A stretch of DNA of 64,000 nucleotides, taken from assembly GCA_047632435.1 (NCBI GenBank), contig JBLICU010000009.1:4404-68403 (forward strand), in the 5' to 3' direction. Below the pieces are notes generated by a model. That model was not told where the DNA came from. It made no database searches and saw nothing but the letters and a program-made list of their open reading frames with translations. This document shows, one piece after another, positions 53,323 to 60,866 of this stretch (position 1 is the first letter of the stretch; each line of letters starts with the position of its first letter). The stretch is from JAMZMI01 sp047632435 (GTDB lineage Bacteria > Bacteroidota > Bacteroidia > Cytophagales > Cyclobacteriaceae). Position numbers and translations under genes: made by a program.

Positions 53323-56247
53323 ATGAACTTCGGTGAATTAAAGAAAGTATTGGAAGGGGATCTGTTTACGGACGAAACCACCCGAAAATTATATGCCACA
53401 GATGCATCTGCATATAGGGAAATCCCAATAGCCGTCGCACATCCAAAAACAGATAATGATCTGATCGAACTTGTCCGTTTTGCGGATGCAAATAACACTT
53501 CCGTCATTCCCCGAACGGCTGGAACATCGCTTGCAGGTCAGGTAGTAGGTGGTGGAATCGTGGTGGACGTTTCCAAACATTTCAAAAAAATCATTGAAGT
53601 TAATGAAAAAGAAGGCTGGGCCATCGTTCAGCCTGGTGTGGTTCGTGATGATCTGAATGACCATTTGAAGCCTTTTGGGCTTTTCTTTGCTCCGGAAACT
53701 TCTACAGCCAACCGCGCCATGATCGGCGGGATGATCGGGAACAATTCATGTGGCTCCAATTCTATCGTTTACGGCAGCACCCGAGAACATCTACTTGAAG
53801 TTGAAGCTATTTTGGCAGATGGGTCTATTAGCCACTTTGGTTCATTAGACAGAAATGCTTTTCAGGCTAAAGCCAATGGAATGGGTGTGAATAGCGAGCT
53901 GGAAGCTTCTATGTATTATCACATAAAAGAGATGCTTTCTGATGAGGTGAACTTAACAGAAATACAAAAGGAATATCCCAAGAGCTCCATTCCTAGAAGA
54001 AACACAGGTTATGCAATTGATATGCTCGCGCGCATGGAGCCATTTCAAAAAGACGGTGAGCTTTTCAACTTTTGCGGATTGATCGCCGGATCCGAAGGCA
54101 CGCTAGCTTTCATCACCAAGGCCAAAATAAAACTCACCCCAATTGCTTCTCCTCATAAACGCCTTGTTTGTATTCACTGTCATTCAATCGACGAATCTCT
54201 GCATGCCAACCTGATTGCGTTGGAGCATGGCCCCACAGCCTGCGAGCTGATGGATCACTATGTGCTAGAGGCCACAAAAAGAAACAGAGTTTACCGAACC
54301 TATCGCTTTTTTGTAGAAGGTGATCCTCAGGCCATTCTTGTTGTGGAGCTTACGAAGGAGTCGGAAGAAGAAGCAGAAAAAGCCGCACAGGCTATGATTG
54401 CAGATCTCAAGAAAAACAATCTGGGATATTCTTATCCGGTGATTGGAGGTTCGGATATTTCCAAAGTCTGGGGTTTGCGCAAAGCAGGTTTGGGTCTTTT
54501 GTCCAATATGCCTGGTGATGCCAAACCAGCACCAGTTATAGAAGATACGGCCGTTGATGTGAAGGACCTGCCAGCATATATTGCCGAGTTCAACAAGACG
54601 CTTGAAAGCCATGGTTTGTTTTGCGTACACTACGCACATGCCGGATCGGGTGAGCTGCACCTACGCCCTATTCTGGATTTGAAAACTCCGGAAGGAATCC
54701 GATTGTTCAGAACAGTTGCTGAGGATATTGCCAAGCTGGTTAAGAAATACAAAGGATCACTTTCAGGCGAGCACGGCGATGGAAGATTGCGTGGAGAGTT
54801 CATCCCACAGATGATCGGGGCACATAATTACGAACTGATCAAACAGGTAAAGCTCACCTGGGATCCAAAGAATATTTTTAATCCAGGGAAAATAGTAAAT
54901 ACTCCTCCCATGGATACCAATCTTAGGTATGAAAGCGGGCAGGTAACCAAAGAATTTGATACCATCCTCGACTTCTCTGATACGCAGGGATATCTGCGTG
55001 CAGCAGAACAATGCAATGGATCTGGTGATTGCCGCAAGTCCGAAATATCAGGCGGCACCATGTGTCCGAGTTACATGGCCACTCGCGACGAAAAAGATAC
55101 TACCAGAGCCAGGGCCAACATCCTCAGGGAAATGCTCACGCGCTCTGATAAAGAAAACCCCTTTGCCCATGAGGAAATAAAAGAAGTGCTTGACCTCTGT
55201 CTGAGCTGCAAAGGTTGCAAATCAGAATGCCCGTCCAATGTGGATATGGGCAAACTGAAACAAGAGTGGCAATACCAATATTACAAGGAAAAAGGTGTTC
55301 CATTCCGAAACAAACTTATTGGCAATTTCGCTGGCGGAATGAAACTAGCTTCTGCTTTACCCTGGGGTTATAAATTGGCATTTGGAAACAAGCTTACTTC
55401 TACGATTGTCAAAGCTGTGATGGGATTTGCGCAGGATCGAAGCATGCCGAAAATTTCTAAAATCACATGGCAAAAATGGTTTTTGAAGCAATTCAAACCC
55501 ACTGTTATAAACCCTATAAAAACAGTTTATATCTTCATTGATGAGCTGATCAATTATAACGAAGCGGAGATTGGCATCACCACAGTCAAACTTTTAGACA
55601 AGCTTGGTTATGAGGTGAAATATGTAAAACATGAGCAATCAGCAAGGACATTTCTATCCAAAGGATTATTGGAAAAAGCCCGTGATCTGGCCAAAAAAAA
55701 CATCGCCATTTTCAAAGATTTAATCACCGCTGAAACTCCTCTGATCGGAGTAGAGCCCTCAGCAATTCTTACTTTCAGAGATGAATACCCTGATTTGGTA
55801 CGGGGTGACGAAAAAGCGTCAGCACTGAAAATTGGTGAAAATACTTTCATGATAGAAGAGTTTTTGGCCAATGAGCTGGGTGCTGGCAATATTGACAAAG
55901 GTCTTTTCAAAGAACAAAAGCTACTAATTAAGCTCCATGGTCATTGTCAGCAAAAAGCGCTTTCCTCTTTGACACCAACCAAGAAAATTCTGACGGTGCT
56001 AGGAAATAATGAAGTTCATCTGATCCCATCAGGCTGCTGCGGAATGGCTGGGTCTTTTGGTTATGAAAAGGAGCATTTTGAGCTCTCCATGAAAATTGGT
56101 GAGTTGGTACTTTTCCCAACAGTGAGGAAGCAACCGGAGGAGGTAATCATCGCTGCACCTGGCACGAGCTGCCGACATCAAATCAAAGATGGTACAGGCC
56201 GCAAGTCCATGCACCCGGTTGAGATACTTTGGGAAGGGATGAAATAA
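53323..56247 (+). CDS. FAD-linked oxidase with 4Fe-4S and CCG domains (D-lactate dehydrogenase-like)
   Basis: 974 residues. FAD-binding PCMH domain (PRTAGTSLAGQVVGGGIVVD, GGMIGNNSCGSNSIVYG), FAD oxidase C domain (YAHAGSGELHLRPILDLKTP, SGEHGDGRLRGEF), ferredoxin segment (CLSCKGCKSECPSN near residue 626) and a C-terminal CCG domain (HGHCQQKALS, PSGCCGMAGSFGYEKEHF). This is the fused GlcD/GlpC-like type that oxidises D-lactate, glycolate or D-2-hydroxyglutarate and passes electrons to quinone. Exact substrate not clear. The toxin-antitoxin pair follows 20 bp later. Confidence 0.9.
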   Translation: MNFGELKKVLEGDLFTDETTRKLYATDASAYREIPIAVAHPKTDNDLIELVRFADANNTSVIPRTAGTSLAGQVVGGGIVVDVSKHFKKIIEVNEKEGWAIVQPGVVRDDLNDHLKPFGLFFAPETSTANRAMIGGMIGNNSCGSNSIVYGSTREHLLEVEAILADGSISHFGSLDRNAFQAKANGMGVNSELEASMYYHIKEMLSDEVNLTEIQKEYPKSSIPRRNTGYAIDMLARMEPFQKDGELFNFCGLIAGSEGTLAFITKAKIKLTPIASPHKRLVCIHCHSIDESLHANLIALEHGPTACELMDHYVLEATKRNRVYRTYRFFVEGDPQAILVVELTKESEEEAEKAAQAMIADLKKNNLGYSYPVIGGSDISKVWGLRKAGLGLLSNMPGDAKPAPVIEDTAVDVKDLPAYIAEFNKTLESHGLFCVHYAHAGSGELHLRPILDLKTPEGIRLFRTVAEDIAKLVKKYKGSLSGEHGDGRLRGEFIPQMIGAHNYELIKQVKLTWDPKNIFNPGKIVNTPPMDTNLRYESGQVTKEFDTILDFSDTQGYLRAAEQCNGSGDCRKSEISGGTMCPSYMATRDEKDTTRARANILREMLTRSDKENPFAHEEIKEVLDLCLSCKGCKSECPSNVDMGKLKQEWQYQYYKEKGVPFRNKLIGNFAGGMKLASALPWGYKLAFGNKLTSTIVKAVMGFAQDRSMPKISKITWQKWFLKQFKPTVINPIKTVYIFIDELINYNEAEIGITTVKLLDKLGYEVKYVKHEQSARTFLSKGLLEKARDLAKKNIAIFKDLITAETPLIGVEPSAILTFRDEYPDLVRGDEKASALKIGENTFMIEEFLANELGAGNIDKGLFKEQKLLIKLHGHCQQKALSSLTPTKKILTVLGNNEVHLIPSGCCGMAGSFGYEKEHFELSMKIGELVLFPTVRKQPEEVIIAAPGTSCRHQIKDGTGRKSMHPVEILWEGMK

Positions 56248-56267
56248 TTACTTATTTTTATCAGACA

Positions 56268-56678
56268 ATGCTACTTACAATTAGTCAAATTGAAAAGATC
56301 ACTGAATGTTCCAAACTTGCGTTTGCCAATATTGAGGCTATCTATATATTTGGAAGTACCGCAGAAGATAATTACACATCCATAAGTGATGTAGATTTGG
56401 CGGTATATGCTGATGAAGCACTAGAGATTTTGTCACTTTGGGATCTTAAGGCCAAAATAGCAAACATTTTAAATAGAGAAGTCGATTTGGTCGATCTGAA
56501 AGCCGCCAATACTGTGCTACAAATGCAAATTATATCCAAAGGGAAAAGAGTTTATTGCGAAAATCCTTCCAAAATGGAGGTTTTCGAATCGCTCATATTT
56601 TCCATGTACGCACAATTAAACGAGGACAGAGCAGCAATTCTTGAGACCATTTCAATTGACAAAAAAATCTATGGATGA
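56268..56678 (+). CDS. mntA: MntA-type nucleotidyltransferase antitoxin
   Basis: 136 residues from the ATG at 56268; upstream in-frame codons reach back into the preceding gene. Minimal nucleotidyltransferase with GS at 29-30, ten residues, then D41-x-D43 (IFGSTAEDNYTSISDVDLAV), and the RE.DLVDL segment. Such proteins neutralise HepT by transferring AMP to it (type VII toxin-antitoxin). It overlaps the HepT start by 8 bp. Confidence 0.85.
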   Translation: MLLTISQIEKITECSKLAFANIEAIYIFGSTAEDNYTSISDVDLAVYADEALEILSLWDLKAKIANILNREVDLVDLKAANTVLQMQIISKGKRVYCENPSKMEVFESLIFSMYAQLNEDRAAILETISIDKKIYG

Positions 56679-57069
56679 TGTTATTCAAAATAAAGTCGCA
56701 ACCATTGAAAAATGTTTGAAAAGGATTTTGGAAGAATCTAAATTGGATTGGAAAAATAACTTTAGTCATCAGGATTCTCTACTTCTAAATATTGAAAGAG
56801 CATGTCAGGCAAGCATTGACATTGCCATGCATATCGTTCGAAGGAAAAAATTAGGCATACCAAAGTTAAGTAGGGAAGCATTCGAAATGATGGAACAAGC
56901 AGGTATCATTGATGAAATGCTTTCTCAGCACATGAAAAAAATGGTTGGCTTTCGAAATCTTGCCGTGCATGATTACGCATCACTTAACCTGAAGATTGTG
57001 GAGAGCATTCTTGAAAAGGAGTTAGTCCATTTTAAGACCTTTTGTGCTCTAGTAATAAACCTTGAATGA
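56671..57069 (+). CDS. hepT: HEPN-domain toxin HepT
   Basis: 132 residues from the ATG at 56671. Helical HEPN domain with the active motif GFRNLAVHDYASL: Arg95, four residues, His100, and Tyr102, i.e. R-x4-H-x-Y; the tyrosine is the known AMPylation target in HepT. Acts as an RNase unless modified by MntA. Start overlaps the mntA stop by 8 bp. The frame stays open for 51 codons past the TGA. Confidence 0.87.
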   Translation: MDDVIQNKVATIEKCLKRILEESKLDWKNNFSHQDSLLLNIERACQASIDIAMHIVRRKKLGIPKLSREAFEMMEQAGIIDEMLSQHMKKMVGFRNLAVHDYASLNLKIVESILEKELVHFKTFCALVINLE

Positions 57070-57238
57070 AACAAACCTCTTTTCATAGTGATTATCTTTA
57101 CTTGTGACTACTCAGGTAGCGAAAGTGGGCTATCAGTGGCTCATTTTTATAGCACGGATTTAAACCCGAGGTTTATAAAAGGTATAATTGAGAGGTTTAG
57201 CACCCGATTACCTTTAATCTAATCACGAAAATTATTTT

Positions 57239-57865
57239 ATGTTAAAATCAATCATATCTTGTTTAGCACTATTTCTGGTCTCCTTGATAGGAATAGCCCA
57301 AATAAAACTCAATCCCTCTTACACTTATTTGAAAGATGGCAAGGAAGTGGGATATAATAAAGGACTGAAACTGCTGCAATCCGGTGATTATGTGGCAGAT
57401 GTATCAGACACCAATAGAACGGTTAAAATCACAAAGCCAAAAAGTCTTGAAGTTGGAGATCCCTTTCCATTTGAATCCATGACTGACCTCAAAGGAAAAG
57501 TGATCACACCAAATGATCTCAAGGGAAAAATTGTGGTCATCAATTATTGGTTTATCGGTTGCCGCCCATGTGTCATGGAAATTCCGGAGCTAAATGAGAT
57601 CGTCCATTCTTTTGCGGATCAAGAGGTTGTCTTTCTGGCCTTCGCCAATGAAATCGAACCAAAAGTCGCAGCATTTATTGAAAAAAAACCATTTGATTAC
57701 ACCATCGTTCCAAACCAAATGACGGCCACACTCAACAAAGGAATCACTATCTTCCCGACACATATCTTCGTCAACGAGGAAGGAATTATCGAACAGCGAT
57801 TCAGTGGATATTCCGAAGGTGTGGGTGATAAGATCTCCTCACGAATACAAAAAATGCTTAATTAA
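57239..57865 (+). CDS. TlpA-like thiol-disulfide protein
   Basis: 208 residues. Signal peptide (LALFLVSLIGIAQ), a small N-terminal region, then a thioredoxin fold with WFIGCRPC (Cys108, Cys111) preceded by LKGKIVVINYW and followed by the cis-Pro site FPTHIFVNEEG. This is the AhpC/TSA-Redoxin type, an extracytoplasmic reductase or peroxidase-like protein. The patatin gene follows after 2 bp, suggesting a two-gene unit. The 169-bp gap before it has a small hairpin TAAACC/GGTTTA only. Confidence 0.87.
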   Translation: MLKSIISCLALFLVSLIGIAQIKLNPSYTYLKDGKEVGYNKGLKLLQSGDYVADVSDTNRTVKITKPKSLEVGDPFPFESMTDLKGKVITPNDLKGKIVVINYWFIGCRPCVMEIPELNEIVHSFADQEVVFLAFANEIEPKVAAFIEKKPFDYTIVPNQMTATLNKGITIFPTHIFVNEEGIIEQRFSGYSEGVGDKISSRIQKMLN

Positions 57866-57867
57866 TT

Positions 57868-58755
57868 ATGTCGAAAAAAGTAGCACTGGTACTTTCCAGC
57901 GGAGGTGCAAGAGGCTTGGCGCATATTGGCGTTATCGAGGCTCTTCTCGAAAATGACTATGAGATTTCGTCCATCGCAGGAAGCTCCATCGGAGCTGTTG
58001 TAGGTGCGTTTTATGCCGCAGGAAAACTTGATGAATACAGGGAATGGGCAGTAGAACTTGATCGCCTCGATGTATTCAAACTGATTGACTTTACCTTTTC
58101 GGTTCAAGGCTTTGTGAAGGGAGAAAAGATCTTTAAAACTCTTGAAAAGATCATGCCTGATCAGAAAATCGAAGATCTTCGAATTCCGTATTGTGCACTT
58201 GCTACAGACATTCAGGAAAAATGTGAAACAGTCTTCAACTCAGGTAGTATTTATCAAGCCATGAAAGCATCTGTGGCCATCCCAACGGTGATAAAACCTG
58301 TGGCCATTAATGGGAAAAACTACATCGACGGAGGTGTAACTAACCCCATTCCCATTAGCCATGCAAAACGAACAGAAGGTGACATTCTGGTAGTTTCAAA
58401 TGTAAATGCGATTATTCCCTACGTGAAAGTGATTCATGATGTGAGAAAGGAACGTAAAGAGACCGAAACCTACAATCAAAAAATTCAACAATTTGTAAAT
58501 AAGTGGGGAAATCTTTTGCCTGGCAGTGGTACCGAGACAAAAAATAAATTGGGGTTTTTTGATATCCTCAACGAGTCCATAGACCTGATGCAGGACAAAC
58601 TCACCTCGCTTATATTGGAAAAACACAAACCCGATATCTTGGTGAGTATCTCGAGAAATGCAGGAAGTACCTTTGATTTTTACAAAGCCAAAGAGCTTAT
58701 CGAAGCAGGCAAAATTGCAGCCTTAGAGGCGATAAAAAAAGCACATAATGACTAG
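57868..58755 (+). CDS. patatin-like phospholipase
   Basis: 295 residues. Oxyanion loop SSGGARGLAHIGV, nucleophile elbow GSSIG (Ser40) and catalytic YIDGGVTNP (Asp154). The Ser-Asp dyad is intact. Patatin-like proteins of this RssA-like size hydrolyse acyl groups from phospholipids in the cytoplasm. No signal peptide. Stop overlaps the stop of the convergent 110-residue gene by 4 bp (CTAG). Confidence 0.92.
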   Translation: MSKKVALVLSSGGARGLAHIGVIEALLENDYEISSIAGSSIGAVVGAFYAAGKLDEYREWAVELDRLDVFKLIDFTFSVQGFVKGEKIFKTLEKIMPDQKIEDLRIPYCALATDIQEKCETVFNSGSIYQAMKASVAIPTVIKPVAINGKNYIDGGVTNPIPISHAKRTEGDILVVSNVNAIIPYVKVIHDVRKERKETETYNQKIQQFVNKWGNLLPGSGTETKNKLGFFDILNESIDLMQDKLTSLILEKHKPDILVSISRNAGSTFDFYKAKELIEAGKIAALEAIKKAHND

Positions 58756-59084
58756 TTATAAGACGGGATTCTGGTAGTCTTCTCGTAATGTAAAATATCA
58801 AGCAGTGCATCTACCACATCCACTTTTTTAGAGAAAGGCATCAGACTTTTGTATTTCCCGGCAATCACTGCGGCCGTTTCCAACTGAAAGGTCAGTTCAC
58901 CATGTTTTTTATGATTGGCCCTGTCGAAAATAACCACCTCCATTACAGAAGCATCCATACCTTCAAGGTAATTGCAGTTGAGTTTCCAATCAAGTGAATC
59001 AGTGTCTTCACAGATTTTATTCAGGAGGTTTACCAGTGTGATTTCATCCATCAAAAAAGAATTTAGTGAATAAATAAATTTCAT
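58752..59084 (-). CDS. small protein of unknown function
   Basis: 110 residues if started at the ATG at 59082-59084; a second ATG at 59049-59051 (MDEITLVNLLNKICEDTDSL) gives 99 residues and reads more naturally. Soluble, mixed alpha/beta, no signal peptide. I do not recognise the family. Its stop overlaps the patatin stop. Confidence 0.6.
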   Translation of the reverse strand: MKFIYSLNSFLMDEITLVNLLNKICEDTDSLDWKLNCNYLEGMDASVMEVVIFDRANHKKHGELTFQLETAAVIAGKYKSLMPFSKKVDVVDALLDILHYEKTTRIPSYN

Positions 59085-59256
59085 AAAAGCCTAAATGGAT
59101 ATTTTCAATCAATTAAATGTGAATTTTTTCAATTCCGTCATTTTTGAAAAAATCTGCCAACTGATGATTTTTTAAAATATATTCGTCAACAAGCATGACG
59201 AACATGGAATAAGTCGTTATTTTTCAATTGCTTTGAAAAATTGTTAACTAAATGAT

Positions 59257-60027
59257 ATGAAGACGAAAGAAGAGATTGTAGCAAATTGGTTGCCTCGCTA
59301 CACAGGCAAACCACTCGAATACTTTGGTAAATATATTTTGCTGACCAATTTTAGAAACTATGTCGACATGTTTGCTGAGCTCCACGGCGTTGAAGTAAAT
59401 GGCAATAATAACACCATGCAATCGGCGACAGCCGGACAAATCACGATAATCAATTTTGGTATGGGTAGTCCGAATGCCGCCACGGTGATGGACCTCCTAA
59501 GTGCGATAGAACCAAAGGCTGCCTTATTCCTTGGTAAATGCGGTGGTTTGAAACAGAAAAATCAGGTTGGTGATCTGATTCTGCCCATTGCGGCCATTCG
59601 TGGAGAGGGAACCAGCAATGACTACATGCCAAGTGAAGTTCCAGCGCTACCAGCGTTTGCACTACAAAAAGTAATCTCTGCGGCCATTCGAGATTTCAAC
59701 AAAGACTATTGGACTGGTACGGTATACACGACCAACAGACGCGTATGGGAGCATGATTTAAAGTTCAAAAAATACCTTAAAAAGCTTCGTGTCATGGCCA
59801 TTGATATGGAAACGGCCACCATATTCACCGTTGGATTTGTAAATGAAATTCCTGTAGGAGCTCTGCTCCTTGTTTCTGACAGACCCATGATTCCTGAAGG
59901 TGTGAAAACAGACGAAAGCGATAAAAAAGTGACCAGCGAATTTGTCACCAACCACCTACAAATTGGGATTGATTCATTGAACAAACTAATCAATGTATCA
60001 ACCACGGTCAAGCATCTGAAGTTTTGA
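59257..60027 (+). CDS. amn: AMP nucleosidase (short form)
   Basis: 256 residues. PNP/UDP phosphorylase fold with INFGMGSPNAATVMDLL, ALFLGKCGGLK, RGEGTSNDYMPSEVPALP, YTTNRRVWEHDLKF and the catalytic MAIDMETATIFTVG. This is the compact Bacteroidota AMP nucleosidase type, hydrolysing AMP to adenine and ribose 5-phosphate; a purine nucleoside phosphorylase activity is the alternative. Single gene with a palindrome after its stop. Confidence 0.88.
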   Translation: MKTKEEIVANWLPRYTGKPLEYFGKYILLTNFRNYVDMFAELHGVEVNGNNNTMQSATAGQITIINFGMGSPNAATVMDLLSAIEPKAALFLGKCGGLKQKNQVGDLILPIAAIRGEGTSNDYMPSEVPALPAFALQKVISAAIRDFNKDYWTGTVYTTNRRVWEHDLKFKKYLKKLRVMAIDMETATIFTVGFVNEIPVGALLLVSDRPMIPEGVKTDESDKKVTSEFVTNHLQIGIDSLNKLINVSTTVKHLKF

Positions 60028-60034
60028 AGAAAGC

Positions 60035-60051
60035 GTATCATCTGATGATAC
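60035..60051. repeat. 8-bp inverted repeat after amn
   Basis: GTATCATC (60035-60042), one T, GATGATAC (60044-60051), starting 8 bp after the amn stop. No T-run follows, so it is either a weak terminator or a binding site. Confidence 0.4.
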
Positions 60052-60164
60052 TAAAAGATTAGTAGATATCACATGGTTATTGAGATATTAGGAAGCGTTT
60101 TCCATCAAATAAAATCTTAGGAAATGTGACGAATAGTGCCATTTTCATAGGTTAACGATTAACT

Positions 60165-60662
60165 ATGATTTCACAACTTTCAATTGAACATCGCTCTTTT
60201 TGGAAGAGAATGGGTTACCAAGGTGTTATTGGTTGGCTTGTTTCTCTCTTTTTTTTCGCCTTCCTTTCGAAATATGGAACATTGGGCATCCTCTTTTCCC
60301 TTGGTATCCTGATTATGTTCCTAATTCAAACTACACTTGGAGCCAAGTACCTATTAGTCCATTTTGCTAGAATATCCGATGAATTTGAATTTCAATATTA
60401 CAGGTTCAACGAACTAAAAACGCTAAGAATTCCTATAAGTGAACTTAAAATGAAATGGAGGCCCATTCTCCAAATGCGCAAAGGTTGGACACTTGAATTT
60501 CACCAAAAGAATGAACTCCTGTTCCATCAAAAGAATTTTGGAGAATGGACAATCAAAATGCAGCAAGAACTGTTCATGAACATCTTAACCCAACAAGGAC
60601 GTGAACCAACTATGGGCGAAAAATTAATAACAGACTGGGTGCCTAGTGCTAGCAATCCATGA
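60165..60662 (+). CDS. two-helix membrane protein of unknown function
   Basis: 165 residues. Two hydrophobic helices close together (VIGWLVSLFFFAFLSKYGTL, GILFSLGILIMFLIQTTLGA), then a soluble domain with RIPISELKMKWRPILQMRKG and LEFHQKNELLFHQKNFGEWT, a PH-like arrangement as in YcxB-like proteins, though I am not certain. No neighbours in the same unit. Confidence 0.6.
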   Translation: MISQLSIEHRSFWKRMGYQGVIGWLVSLFFFAFLSKYGTLGILFSLGILIMFLIQTTLGAKYLLVHFARISDEFEFQYYRFNELKTLRIPISELKMKWRPILQMRKGWTLEFHQKNELLFHQKNFGEWTIKMQQELFMNILTQQGREPTMGEKLITDWVPSASNP

Positions 60663-60750
60663 TCAGGCATGTCTTCTGACAGTTTCGTTTGTTCTATCAG
60701 TATTTATAAAGCTCGAAAAATACTCTGTCTTGGTTAGCCTTGATGCTTCT

Positions 60751-60782
60751 GAATAAGGAAAATTCAGAGATTTCCCTTATTC
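60751..60782. repeat. inverted repeat between convergent genes
   Basis: GAATAAGGAAA (60751-60761) and TTTCCCTTATTC (60771-60782), 11 pairs with one bulged base and a 9-nt loop, lying between the convergent genes ending at 60662 and 60841. Likely a weak bidirectional terminator without T-runs. Confidence 0.35.
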
Positions 60783-60791
60783 TGGGTAATA

Positions 60792-60866
60792 TCAATCAGC
60801 TTTCATTTGGTGATGCCAAAAACCGATCATCAGCCCAACACTAATTAGAGATCCGATCCAGCTCAT
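60792..60866 (-). CDS. possible 24-residue small membrane protein
   Basis: ATG at 60864-60866, stop at 60792-60794: MSWIGSLISVGLMIGFWHHQ plus MKAD. It overlaps the last 26 bp of the outer-membrane receptor gene in another frame. A single hydrophobic helix with a basic/His end is typical of bacterial small membrane proteins, but there is no independent support. Confidence 0.25.
   Translation of the reverse strand: MSWIGSLISVGLMIGFWHHQMKAD

Noticed and set aside
54265..54660. 131-codon frame antisense to the FAD/Fe-S oxidase gene
   Set aside because: The sense strand is an unmistakable FAD-oxidase, and the antisense sequence is rich in residues typical of reverse-complement shadows.
59085..59256. 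26-codon frame (MDIFNQLNVNFFNS...) before amn
   Set aside because: Very AT-rich and low-complexity; composition is what random AT-rich sequence gives.
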